DNA of 64,000 nt, from the NCBI RefSeq assembly GCF_004168285.1, contig NZ_SEWF01000019.1:62001-126000 (forward strand), written 5' to 3'. Of the stretch, positions 11,682 through 20,800 are shown one piece after another. The number at the start of each line of letters is the position of its first letter. Within the stretch, counting starts at the first letter, position 1. The stretch is from Emticicia agri (GTDB lineage: Bacteria > Bacteroidota > Bacteroidia > Cytophagales > Spirosomataceae). The notes under the pieces are model-generated. The model did no database searches. It saw nothing but the letters and a program-made list of their open reading frames with translations, and was not told the origin of the DNA. Made by a program: the position numbers and the translations under genes.

Positions 11682-11915
11682 TTATTTCAATACAGGCTTA
11701 CCAATTCTAATACAATGCCATTCAATTGGGGGATAGTCAGCGTATATTTTCTTAATGCCTAAGCATATACGATTGATTTCTCTATGACCACTCAGTAAAA
11801 AATAGGCTTGATTTTCTCTCCATCTTTCAGAATACAGTTTACTCTTTGTAACATTGCATAGATAAATCCTTTCACAACTTCTTAATTCGAACATTGAGTC
11901 TGACTCTCTTAGCAC
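11682..11915 (-). CDS. Possible small ORF of unknown function
   Basis: A GTG- or ATG-started frame of up to 77 codons (internal ATG gives MFELRSCERIYLCNVTKSK). It is bounded upstream by an in-frame stop, has no signal peptide, and resembles no family I know. It is rich in Cys, Arg and Tyr and ends HCIRIGKPVLK. It occupies most of the 412-base gap between the thioredoxin-like gene and the next lipoprotein, where nothing else was seen. It may be a true small gene, the tail of a lost gene, or chance. Confidence 0.25.
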   Translation of the reverse strand: MLRESDSMFELRSCERIYLCNVTKSKLYSERWRENQAYFLLSGHREINRICLGIKKIYADYPPIEWHCIRIGKPVLK

Positions 11916-11977
11916 CCTTCAATAAGCTGAATTTTCTGGTCTTTTGTTAATGATTATCAATATAAATCGCAAAAATT

Positions 11978-12352
11978 ATGAAAACACTCATCAAATTATT
12001 CCTCATAAGCACATGTATTGCTCTTGCTTCTTGTAGTAAAGAAGAAGCTACGCCTGACCCAATAGCCGCTATAGTTGACAAATGGTGGTGTGATTCCAAC
12101 AATAAATTGTCGTCACAGTATTTCAAATCAGATGGTACATGGGAACAAGGCTCTAAAACAGGCGGAGCTGATAATGATAAAGGCAACTGGAGTTTATCGT
12201 ATGATAAGAAAAAAATCTTCATTACCAATGTGGTTGGTAAATCTCAATTCCTAAAAAACTGGGACTATGAATTAATCTCTTCTTCTGCTACCAATCTTGA
12301 AATGAATTTCACTGGATTTAATACTAAAATGACAATGGTAGTTTGTCCATAA
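11978..12352 (+). CDS. Small lipoprotein, lipocalin-like
   Basis: A 124-residue lipoprotein. The N-terminus MKTLIKLFLISTCIALASCSK has a lipobox LASC with Cys19, so it should be lipid-anchored. The rest (IVDKWWCDSNNKL, YFKSDGTWEQGS, KGNWSLSYDKKKIFI) follows the W..D..G.W..S pattern of the lipocalin-like domains common in Bacteroidota lipoproteins, though a firm family cannot be named. It is monocistronic and followed by a terminator at 12391. Confidence 0.75.
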   Translation: MKTLIKLFLISTCIALASCSKEEATPDPIAAIVDKWWCDSNNKLSSQYFKSDGTWEQGSKTGGADNDKGNWSLSYDKKKIFITNVVGKSQFLKNWDYELISSSATNLEMNFTGFNTKMTMVVCP

Positions 12353-12390
12353 GCTATAGTATCAATAGCAATATAGTTTTGAAAAATATA

Positions 12391-12410
12391 AGCCCGTAAT
12401 GGGCTTTTTT
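12391..12410 (+). terminator. Terminator after lipoprotein gene
   Basis: AGCCC GTAAT GGGCT followed by a run of T residues, 39 bases past the stop of the 11978 gene. Confidence 0.8.
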
Positions 12411-12526
12411 CTTTTTAAAGCAGGTGAATAATTTGACCGAATAAATTATTTTTGTAAAAGCTATACTTTTATCAGCTTGTGATTCATTAAAATCATTCTT
12501 TATTGATTAACCAACTTCAATCCTCT

Positions 12527-13933
12527 ATGAAAAAACTACTCTTCCTCTTTCTGCTCTCTTATACCACTTTTGCTCAATCGACTCAGAAAAAGATTGACTC
12601 TGTAAGGGTGCTACTTGAAAAAGTTTATAATGAAAAAAACGCCGCCGGAATTTATGAGTTGACGGGCGAATCGTTTCGGAAACAATTGCCTGAAACAGAA
12701 ATTAACAAAGTGATTACACGACTACATGCCGAATTAGGTTTATGGAAGTCGTCGGAGTTTCAGAAAAATACTGATGGCGTAGCCTACTACAAAGGCGTAT
12801 TTGATAAGACCAATCAGAATGTCTATTTGGGCTTAGATAATCAAGACAAAATAGCTACGCTTCTTTTTCAGCCTTATACAGGCGATAAACCCAAAAAAGA
12901 TTATCCCGTAGCTACTGATAATAAAATGGTAACGCCATTAGATTTAAAGGTAGACAGTATAGTTAGACCCTACATTCAGTGGAAACATACGGTTGGTGTT
13001 GCTTTGGCTATTATTAAAGATGGCAAAGTATATACTTATAATTATGGCGAAACCAAACGGGATAATAAAACTTTACCTGACCCTGACAAAACCTTATATG
13101 AAATAGGCTCTATCAGCAAAACCTTTACGGCTGTGCTATTGGCCGACGAAGTGGTTAAAGGCAAGATGTCGCTCGACGACCCTATCAACAAATACCTGCC
13201 GGATTCTATTGGTAATATGACATACAATGGCGTGCCAATTACACTCAAAACCTTGTCTAACCATAGCTCCGGTTTTCCTCGCCTGCCAATCAACCTTTAT
13301 AAAAAAGGAGACCCTGCCGATGACCCTTATAAGAACTATGATACACAACGGATGTACACCTATCTGAAAAACTTTAAACCCTATCGTGAAGTAGGCATTA
13401 ACTATGAGTATTCAAACTTTGCGGTTGGGCTTTTAGGGAATATTTTAGCTTTGCAAAATCATATATCTTATGAAAAACTGATGGAAGAACGCATCACTAA
13501 GCCTTTAAAAATGACACATACCTTTGTTACCATACCATCAAAACAGGCTTCGGATTTTGCACAAGGCTATAATGAAAAAGGCGAAGCAACCGCACCCTGG
13601 GATTTAAACACTTTAGTAGGCGCAGGCGGTATCCGTTCTACTGTAAATGATTTAGTGAAGTATATCAATGCCCACATGGACAAAGCCCCCGAAAAACTGC
13701 AAAAAGCGATTGACCTGACCCATCAGGTTACTTTCGAAAAAGGCCAGACCATTATTGGTTTAGGCTGGCATACTGGCAAAATGAAAGAGCAGACCATCTT
13801 CCAACACTCAGGCGGCACAGGAGGATTCAGAACTTTGGTAGCTTTTGATAAGGAGAATAAAATAGGGGTAATGGTATTATCTAATACGGCAGAAGAAGTG
13901 GCACTGATGGGGTTTGCGTTGTTGAAAAAGTAG
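12527..13933 (+). CDS. Serine hydrolase, beta-lactamase (class C/PBP4*) family
   Basis: A 468-residue exported serine hydrolase. The ATG at 12527 (MKKLLFLFLLSYTTFAQS) gives a signal peptide. Residues about 20-125 form a DUF3887-like N-terminal domain (VRVLLEKVYNEKNAAGIYEL). The beta-lactamase/transpeptidase-like domain follows, with Ser195-x-x-Lys198 (SISK), Tyr295-Ser-Asn297 and His427-Ser-Gly-Gly. This is the architecture of esterase or D-aminopeptidase-like members rather than proven beta-lactamases, so the substrate is open. A short fragment of its 3' end is duplicated at 14418-14501. Confidence 0.88.
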   Translation: MKKLLFLFLLSYTTFAQSTQKKIDSVRVLLEKVYNEKNAAGIYELTGESFRKQLPETEINKVITRLHAELGLWKSSEFQKNTDGVAYYKGVFDKTNQNVYLGLDNQDKIATLLFQPYTGDKPKKDYPVATDNKMVTPLDLKVDSIVRPYIQWKHTVGVALAIIKDGKVYTYNYGETKRDNKTLPDPDKTLYEIGSISKTFTAVLLADEVVKGKMSLDDPINKYLPDSIGNMTYNGVPITLKTLSNHSSGFPRLPINLYKKGDPADDPYKNYDTQRMYTYLKNFKPYREVGINYEYSNFAVGLLGNILALQNHISYEKLMEERITKPLKMTHTFVTIPSKQASDFAQGYNEKGEATAPWDLNTLVGAGGIRSTVNDLVKYINAHMDKAPEKLQKAIDLTHQVTFEKGQTIIGLGWHTGKMKEQTIFQHSGGTGGFRTLVAFDKENKIGVMVLSNTAEEVALMGFALLKK

Positions 13934-13977
13934 AAAGGTTAAAAGAAAAAGCAGAAAGAAACATGTATAAATTGGAT

Positions 13978-14334
13978 ATGAAATCATCAATTGTTTTAAT
14001 CTTTATTAGTAGCTTACTTTCAGCTTGTACAAAAGGGCCTATAGTCAGGACTATAGAAATTGATGCAACAAAAGATACTACGCTTCTACTAGAAAAAAGA
14101 GGCGGCTTTGACTCTGCTGGACTTAAAGTTATTGGGAATATTAATGATAGTGCTTTAATTCGTATGCAACATCCCGATGAACGTAATTTTAACTTGCATA
14201 AAGACCTTATTTTAACAAAGGGATATAATAATAGTAAGCAAGGCTTAACTAATCTTTATGATAGAACTTTCAAAATAGTTTACTTTCACAAAAATGTGAG
14301 TGAAGGGAAATTGAAATTAACTATCAATTTCTAA
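13978..14334 (+). CDS. Small lipoprotein, first copy of a duplicated pair
   Basis: A 118-residue lipoprotein of unknown function (MKSSIVLIFISSLLSACTK, lipobox LSAC); an ATG five codons upstream is also possible. It follows the hydrolase gene by 44 bases. It shares position, a TxDTT segment and a C-terminal pattern (IVYFHKNVSEGKLKLTINF here) with the protein at 14924 (IVFRHQNNTKGNLKFEVKF). In both places the stop codon directly abuts MerC-type sequence on the other strand. The two proteins are now very divergent. Confidence 0.7.
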   Translation: MKSSIVLIFISSLLSACTKGPIVRTIEIDATKDTTLLLEKRGGFDSAGLKVIGNINDSALIRMQHPDERNFNLHKDLILTKGYNNSKQGLTNLYDRTFKIVYFHKNVSEGKLKLTINF

Positions 14335-14410
14335 TCAATGCTAATGCCCAATACTATGACAAGTTCTTTTATGCCGATGCCAGTTCAAACCATAAGCCCA
14401 AGCCATTAAC
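14335..14410 (-). pseudogene. Fragment of a MerC-type gene 3' end
   Basis: Reading on the minus strand gives LMAWAYGLNWHRHKRTCHSI then GH, a stop, H and a second stop. This is a damaged copy of the intact C-terminus encoded at 15272 (LLMASAYGLNWYWHKRACHS...). By eye most bases of the 76 match the intact copy, with a 3-base gap and a premature stop. It is the left end of the decayed duplicate unit. Confidence 0.8.
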
Positions 14411-14417
14411 CGCTTGT

Positions 14418-14501
14418 AAAATAGGGATAGTAGTATTAGTGTTACCTAATATCGTGAGAGAAGTGGCAACGATGGGGTTTGAATTGTTGAAGAAAAATTA
14501 A
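14418..14501 (+). pseudogene. Fragment of the serine hydrolase 3' end
   Basis: Translates as KIGIVVLVLPNIVREVATMG then FELLKKN and a stop, matching the C-terminus of the hydrolase gene (KIGVMVLSNTAEEVALMGFA...) with small indels. No promoter, start or body remains. Together with the MerC fragment just before it, it marks the junction of a tandem duplication. Confidence 0.82.
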
Positions 14502-14505
14502 ATTC

Positions 14506-14886
14506 ATGATAATATCAGAAACTAGCTATAACGAACTCATAGAAAATTTAGAACTAATGGCATTAGGAGGGCCATTATGGAGCAGTACTAAAGACTACTC
14601 AGAAACCTATGAAGGAAGAATAGAAGTATTTTTTATTATACTTAGACGATTAATAGAAGAGGAACGTATTCGCCTTGCCAAAAATGGGGAATTTTTAAAA
14701 GGTACAATAGATGACCAGATTAAACTTTTCAAAAATGCGTTCCCTACTGAAGAACGAATGAAAGAAGTTGCTTCTTATTGGTGGTTTATGGATGACTGTC
14801 CTGCTGGTAGTGTTTGGATTATTGATAGAGAAATTGATGGATTTACAACTCCCGCAGGTGATGGTAAACATTATTACTGGGCATAA
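14506..14886 (+). CDS. DUF596-like cytoplasmic protein
   Basis: A 126-residue soluble protein without signal peptide. The pattern (FFIILRRLIEEERIRLAKNG, DDQIKLFKNAFP, WWFMDDCPAGSVWI) looks like DUF596, a family known from Haemophilus and Neisseria and of unproven role. It starts five bases after the hydrolase remnant and is absent from the first copy of the duplicated unit, so it was either inserted into copy two or lost from copy one. An immunity-type role has been suggested for gene patches of this kind, but nothing here shows it. Confidence 0.6.
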   Translation: MIISETSYNELIENLELMALGGPLWSSTKDYSETYEGRIEVFFIILRRLIEEERIRLAKNGEFLKGTIDDQIKLFKNAFPTEERMKEVASYWWFMDDCPAGSVWIIDREIDGFTTPAGDGKHYYWA

Positions 14887-14923
14887 ATAAAAAAGTGCAA
14901 ATTACGGTTATCTATAATTTCTT

Positions 14924-15271
14924 ATGAAAATCAAATACCTGCTGTTACTATTAAGCCTGACAAGCAGTGACTCTACACAATATTTTAGCATAAGCACCAA
15001 GACTGATACAACCATTCATGTCAAGCGGAAAATACCACATCAAAATCGAATGGTTGTGATAGTACAAGGAGAACTTGAAGAGGATTGCATGCTAATTCTT
15101 AAAGAAGGTAAGTTGCCTGATAATCAGGTTATTAAGCAAACATACATATTAGAAAAGGGAATTGTTAATGATACAGTAGGAAGTTCTGATATATATGCTG
15201 ATTGGGGTGATATTGTCTTCAGGCATCAGAACAATACTAAAGGTAACCTAAAATTTGAAGTTAAATTTTAA
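14924..15271 (+). CDS. Small exported protein, second copy of a duplicated pair
   Basis: A 115-residue protein with an N-terminal hydrophobic stretch (MKIKYLLLLLSLTSSDST); unlike its relative at 13978 the lipobox cysteine is gone. The C-terminus IVFRHQNNTKGNLKFEVKF resembles that of the first copy. Its stop codon is immediately followed by the stop of the convergent MerC-type gene, with no spacer. Function unknown. Confidence 0.6.
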   Translation: MKIKYLLLLLSLTSSDSTQYFSISTKTDTTIHVKRKIPHQNRMVVIVQGELEEDCMLILKEGKLPDNQVIKQTYILEKGIVNDTVGSSDIYADWGDIVFRHQNNTKGNLKFEVKF

Positions 15272-15670
15272 TCAATGCTGATGACCAGTACTATGGCAAG
15301 CCCTTTTATGCCAGTACCAGTTCAGCCCATAAGCCGAAGCCATTAATAAACCGCCTGTTACGTTGAAGAACATTTCGTAAGCGTGAGGTACGAAGAAAAT
15401 ACCTAAAATATTGAAAATTAAGGCTACTAAAAGAAGTCTTAGTGGGGTAGAATTATGGTGATTTTTATAATCTTTTCTCAACAAGAAAATCGCTAATCCT
15501 GCACTGACACCAATCAGCAAAATTTCGGATTGCTCGCTGATGGCATTTTTACTTAAATATGGCAACGAAGTAAGCAGGAATGGCATTGCCAGACAATGCA
15601 CCGTGCAAAGAATAGATAGCCACAGACCTACTTTATTGAGATTATGATAATGAGTGAATATTTTTCGCAT
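15272..15670 (-). CDS. MerC-domain membrane protein
   Basis: A 132-residue inner-membrane protein of the MerC family with about four transmembrane segments. The start is taken at MRKIFTHYHNLN; a frame extension of seven codons is possible. The key motif LCTVHCLAMP contains the paired cysteines typical of MerC, and the C-terminus ends in a His/Cys-rich tail (HKRACHSTGHQH), suggesting metal contact. MerC in mercury operons imports Hg(II); there are no mer genes here, so the metal or role is unknown. A broken copy of its 3' end lies at 14335. Confidence 0.8.
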   Translation of the reverse strand: MRKIFTHYHNLNKVGLWLSILCTVHCLAMPFLLTSLPYLSKNAISEQSEILLIGVSAGLAIFLLRKDYKNHHNSTPLRLLLVALIFNILGIFFVPHAYEMFFNVTGGLLMASAYGLNWYWHKRACHSTGHQH

Positions 15671-15791
15671 AAGCATGAGAAATTGCGTCACCAGGTGACT
15701 ATATCACCGAAGCCCTGACACAAATATACAACTATTATGCAACATCATTGCAAATAATTTAGTTCATTCTGAAAAATATACTTTCTTATCA

Positions 15792-17687
15792 TCAAGGCTG
15801 AACGCCTAATTTTATAAGGTTATTACGGGCATCTACGTAGTTCGGGTTACGCTTCATTACTTCCTTCAAGTCTTTAATAGCCCCTTCGGTATCTCCCAGA
15901 CTATAACGAGCCACAGCTCTATCGTTATAAGCCGTATCTACCGACATACCTAAGTCTATCATGCGGGTATAGTCATTATAGGCTTCTTTAAACTTATTGG
16001 CTTTCAGGTTGGCAAAAGCACGCATACCCAGATAGGCCGTTTTGTTTTCGCCCATTTCCATGGCCGTCGTAAAGTCTTTGGCAGCCTGGTCAAAATTACC
16101 TGCATCACGGTTAGCAATACCTCTATTATAGTAAGCCACAAATTTGCGGTGGTCAGGCGATTTATCGATACTCTTCTGATAGAAATCCAGGGCTTTTTTA
16201 TAGTCGCCTTTCAGGTAATAAGCATTGGCCAATGCCCCCATTAAGGCATAAGACTCTACTCCTTTTGAAAGGGCATATTCGCCATATAACAATACATTAT
16301 TGATTTCGCCTGAACGACCATAATGGTTGGCCAGGTTTTCGTTTACTACCGGCGAAGTAGGCTCGTATTTATAAGAATTAGCAAATAAGGTGCCTGTATC
16401 TTTATAAGTAAGTGTTTGCTTGTAAGTCAGATACATAAAAACAACGGCCACTATGGCACTACCTCCCAATATCAGGTTTTTTGATTGTACTTTCTGGTTT
16501 AAGTAATAAAACACTAAGAATATCCCCCCAAAATATGGAATATAGGAATAACGTTCTGCCAGAATTGCGCCCCCTACTGATAGAAACTGTAGTACCAGTA
16601 GTATGGTAAAGAAGAAAAAGAAAACACCAAAAAATACGGCTTTCTGACGTTTATAAGCCAATACTCCCAATCCCAGCACAATCAATGCCCAGAGTGGAGC
16701 CGTAATGAACTGAATGGCATTGTATTCATCTGTCCCCGGGTAACTATAGAAATTATGTTGATTAAAAGGCACAAACATTTTAACGATATAGACAAGGAAA
16801 CCATAAAAGCCGAATTTCAGCTTGGTACCCATATCAAATACATTGGCAATAGCTACATCGGCTGTCATTTTCTCGATTCTCCCACCCAGATTACCCCCGC
16901 CCTGTATATGCACCGCTAAAGCACCAAACAGCAAAGCCACAATAAAAAAAGGAATCTTTGATGTAATGTTTTTTACGGTCAAAAATCCTCTGTCGTACCA
17001 GTAGTCTATCAGCAACAACACTAAAGGCAATACTACTGCCATAGCTTTTGATAAACAGGATAACACAAAGAAAACAAAGCAATAGATATAGTATTTGCGT
17101 TGATTTTGCTCTATATATTTGACATACTGAATACAAGCTAAAAAGAAAAACAAAGTATAGAGTACGTCTTTACGCTCAGAAACCCATGTAACCGATTCTA
17201 CGTGCATCGGGTGAATACCCCAGAAAAGTGCTACCAGAAAACTCACTAACATATTGTTTTTGGTAAGCTGACGGGTAAACTGAAAAATAAGTAAAGTATT
17301 GGCTAAATGAATGAGTGTATTCACTACAATAAAAGAACCTGCTGCTTTACCAAACAACGCCGAATTGAGCCACAAAGAGGCCATTGTAACAGGGTGATAG
17401 TTCAAAGCACTTTCAACACCTAACAGACGAATCAGGTTGGCAAACGTAGGATTCTGCACCATGATATTTTCTGTTACATACATATTATCATCCCATAGCA
17501 CAAAATCGTTAGAGAATCCTGCCCAGAAGGCAATCAAAACGGCTACTGTAATAATAATAGATGCCACAACCGGATTCAACGAAAAGCCATCATTGGCTGA
17601 TTGACTGGAGAGTGTTGCCGCTTTTAGAGTTGGGTTTGTTGCCTGAGGAGGAATGTTTTGTTTAGGTCTTTGTTTATTCTTAGCCAT
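15792..17687 (-). CDS. Polytopic membrane protein with C-terminal TPRs (TMTC/GT-C-like)
   Basis: A 631-residue integral membrane protein. After a cytoplasmic proline-rich leader (about 45 residues) come roughly 11-13 transmembrane helices with lumenal motifs WDDNMYVTENIM, YHPVTMASLWLN and HPMHVESVTWVSERKD, which match the TMTC/DUF1736-type GT-C glycosyltransferase-like fold. The acidic WDD near the first loop is in the position of the GT-C catalytic acid. Residues from about 450 onward contain TPR repeats (ANAYYLKGDYKKALDFYQKS, YNRGIANRDAGNFDQAAKDF). A role in protein O-glycosylation at the membrane is a reasonable inference. Confidence 0.78.
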   Translation of the reverse strand: MAKNKQRPKQNIPPQATNPTLKAATLSSQSANDGFSLNPVVASIIITVAVLIAFWAGFSNDFVLWDDNMYVTENIMVQNPTFANLIRLLGVESALNYHPVTMASLWLNSALFGKAAGSFIVVNTLIHLANTLLIFQFTRQLTKNNMLVSFLVALFWGIHPMHVESVTWVSERKDVLYTLFFFLACIQYVKYIEQNQRKYYIYCFVFFVLSCLSKAMAVVLPLVLLLIDYWYDRGFLTVKNITSKIPFFIVALLFGALAVHIQGGGNLGGRIEKMTADVAIANVFDMGTKLKFGFYGFLVYIVKMFVPFNQHNFYSYPGTDEYNAIQFITAPLWALIVLGLGVLAYKRQKAVFFGVFFFFFTILLVLQFLSVGGAILAERYSYIPYFGGIFLVFYYLNQKVQSKNLILGGSAIVAVVFMYLTYKQTLTYKDTGTLFANSYKYEPTSPVVNENLANHYGRSGEINNVLLYGEYALSKGVESYALMGALANAYYLKGDYKKALDFYQKSIDKSPDHRKFVAYYNRGIANRDAGNFDQAAKDFTTAMEMGENKTAYLGMRAFANLKANKFKEAYNDYTRMIDLGMSVDTAYNDRAVARYSLGDTEGAIKDLKEVMKRNPNYVDARNNLIKLGVQP

Positions 17688-17772
17688 ATTTGAGTACTAT
17701 TTGAATTCTCACAGCGAATATAGCAATTTCTTTGCCAATTCTACAAAACGAAATTGGTGAACATCAAAAGAA

Positions 17773-17864
17773 AAACCCCACTCTCTAAATCTCTCTCCCC
17801 AACAGTGGGGAGAGAGACTTTCATCCTCTTCCCCACTGTTGGGGAAGGGTTAGGGATGGGGTTT
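17773..17864. repeat. 92-bp inverted-repeat element with two hairpins
   Basis: The outer arms begin AAACCCCA and end TGGGGTTT. Inside lie two perfect or near-perfect hairpins, CTCTCTCCCC/GGGGAGAGAG (17791-17816) and CTTCCCCA/TGGGGAAG (17828-17847), both containing the word CCCCAACAGTGGGG or its complement. It sits between the ends of two minus-strand genes and may double as a terminator for the 17871 gene. Similar CCCCAACAGTGGGG words are a known kind of dispersed repeat in this phylum. Confidence 0.55.
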
Positions 17865-17870
17865 CTACAA

Positions 17871-20800
17871 TTAAAATCCTTCTTTTTCTGCTTCTGCTTT
17901 CTTTTTTGCCTCTTCTTTTTTCGGCGTTTCTTCTTTGGGTACTTCTGCTAACTTCTTAGGGTCAGTCTTCTTGGCTTTGGCTGTCTCTTTAATACCTCTG
18001 TAAGTTTCCAGAAATACCTTGCGGAAGAGGATAGCCTCTGAGTAGTCAACGGCAATTACCTGATAGCTTTTGTCTTTTTTCTTTTCGCCTTTGGTTACCA
18101 TCGCATTAAAAGCATCGTCAGAAGAAATAATACCCATTTCTCCCTCTTTATAGCCGAAGTAATACCAGGTTTCACCCGATAACTCCAGGAAAATATACAT
18201 TTCATCGCCACCCACAGGGTTTTTACGAATCTCTACATAGCCGTCAACCATTGCATTAATGTCTGTCTGGTCAATATTAGAGATGCCTAATTTACCTACG
18301 CTTCTATAAGCATTCTGCTTAGGCTCCCATTGCAATTTCAGGTTACTGAATACCATCGTATTCAGAAACTTAGGCGAGAATTTAAACAAAGGCACATATT
18401 CCTTGGCCGAGCGCATCTTGTAATCTTCTATGTCTTTGTCGCCTACAACATGGCCTATTTTTGAAATTAATTCCGGCGAATTCAGTTCTATGGCGGCTTC
18501 ATTCACGCCTGCATCGAGGTTAATTTTTACGATTTTATTAGCCATATGAGCCAGAATAGGTGCCACAACCGGGAAATTTACCTGCATAAGTGTATTAAAC
18601 TCGTGCTTGGCAGTATCCAGACGTAACTTGGCAAAACCTGAAGTTTGCAGGTATTGTGAAAGGTCGGCACTCAACAGATTAAACTTACCTTCCAGATTAA
18701 TAATACCCTTATCTTCTATCAGTTCATATTTATTGCTGATTGGGGCTTTTTCGCCATCAGGTTTAATGCTGAATAACTGATTAGGTTCGTCCCGACGTAA
18801 TACCCCGGTTGTTACAAAAACGTCCTGGTCTTCCTCTGTTTCTTTAGCGGAAAGGAAAGTCGGATATAACCCATTACTGGTTGCCGTAGTTCTGAAATGC
18901 AAGCCTGCAAACAACAGAGACTCATTGCTTTTCAGATTCTTATCAACGGTAATAGCTACTTCTTCTGATTTATCGCCTTTATATGGTATCCAATAACCGC
19001 CTAATTTCGGATATTTTTTCAATACAGGTAATACAAAACCATCTAAACTCAGGTTCTTGACAGGTGCCGACATGGCAATATCACCCTGATAAATGATTTT
19101 TGGTGAAAGATATAAACTATCACGTTCTTTCACTGAAGCATGGGCAAAGGTCGAATATCCTTTCTCTTTGGTTTTCTTTCCGTCTGTACCTGCTATCATA
19201 TTCACTTCTCTTAATTCAAAATCTCCCATTTTGATATTAAAAGTATCTTTCTTCACATTCACAAACTGATAAGATGCATCTCCGGTAAATTTGTTTTTAG
19301 AGAGAATCTGAATATTACCATTTCTCAGGTTATGGTAGGCATTTAAGGTATCTATCGTTAAACGTGCATTTTTGAAAGGCAGAATTTCTGCATTTCCACG
19401 AATAGCCACCTGACCTTTATCGGGAATAATCTTGGCATCAGCCGACCGGATAAATGGTACGCCACCGATATTGAAAGTCAGTTGTTCAATATCATACACA
19501 GCCGAACTACCATTAAACGCCAGTCCTTCCTGTGCTGCATTGGTCGATGTAAATACTGACGTAGCCACATCTCCTTTCATACTGATTTGCTTCTTCTTGA
19601 TATTCCATTCAGCACGGTCTATATTGGTTTTATAGGCGGCATAAGGGAACTCAAAAGACGATTGTTGTGTACTGTCGTTAAAATTGCCTTCATTAGTCGC
19701 AATGTTTACAATGCTTGTATTCACATTGAAGTTCACATTTACGTTTCTACCCAATAATACCGATTTTGAAGCGGCGGTAGTAGATTTAATGCTAAACTGA
19801 GATTTATCTGCTATGAAACCTTCTTTGTTAAATTTAAACTGGTCTGAACCCGTTTCTGAATCTGTACGAATCAATTGCCCCAAACCGAATAAACCTCCTT
19901 TACGCACTAATACTTTTCCTTTTAGTAAAGACGAGCCTGCATAGAAGTTGAAGCCTTCTTTTGAAGCAATCAGCATTGAATCTGCTTTTGGTAGCCATTT
20001 CAAAGTATAGTCTTTAATTTCTACCTGCGGGAAATAAGAAGCGCCTGCCTTATTGGTCTCAATCACTTTTCCCTGTTCACCTTTAGCAAGTAGTGAATCG
20101 GTAGCAAAGAATATTTCTTTGGCTGTAAGAGTAGCGGCTAAGTGCTTAATATCACCTTCTGCATGTAAGCCGTTACCATCCATTACCAATGCTGAAGCAA
20201 ATTTAACTGAAGTCTCGTTGCCGAATACAGGATAAGTACCTGTTGGTACTTTATGAGAAAAACCGATGGTTGTATCAGGCATGATACGCAGTTTTTCTTT
20301 GAAAGGCTTGAATATATTACCTGAATAGAATGTTCCGGCAAATTCCATGTCTCTCACATTCAGGCTATCGAAATCAATCTTGGGTACTTCAAAACGTACT
20401 TCTTTGTTATAGGCTTTTTTACCTCTGAAATCGTCGTCGAAATACACAATAGTCCCTTTATCTATTTTCAGCATCGGGTATTGTGGCAACGATTGTTTAC
20501 CCGACTTGTTATCAGGTTTGTTCAGATATACGACTCCCGGATTATCATACTTGATTCGTCCGCCTATTTCTCTTCTGCCTCCTTTGGCATATACCTGTGG
20601 TGGTGTAAAAGTAATAGAGTCTATCTTGGGTAAGGTAAGCATGTATTTTTCGTAATCGAACACTAAATCCTGTCCTGAAAAACGATAGTTTTTAGCCTTA
20701 AACTGGCCATTGAAAGTAAAGGTTCTGTTTTTACCTACTTTAATGATTTTATCATAAGGTGCAATAAAAGCTCTTAATGAATCGCTCAGGTTAAAGCGTC

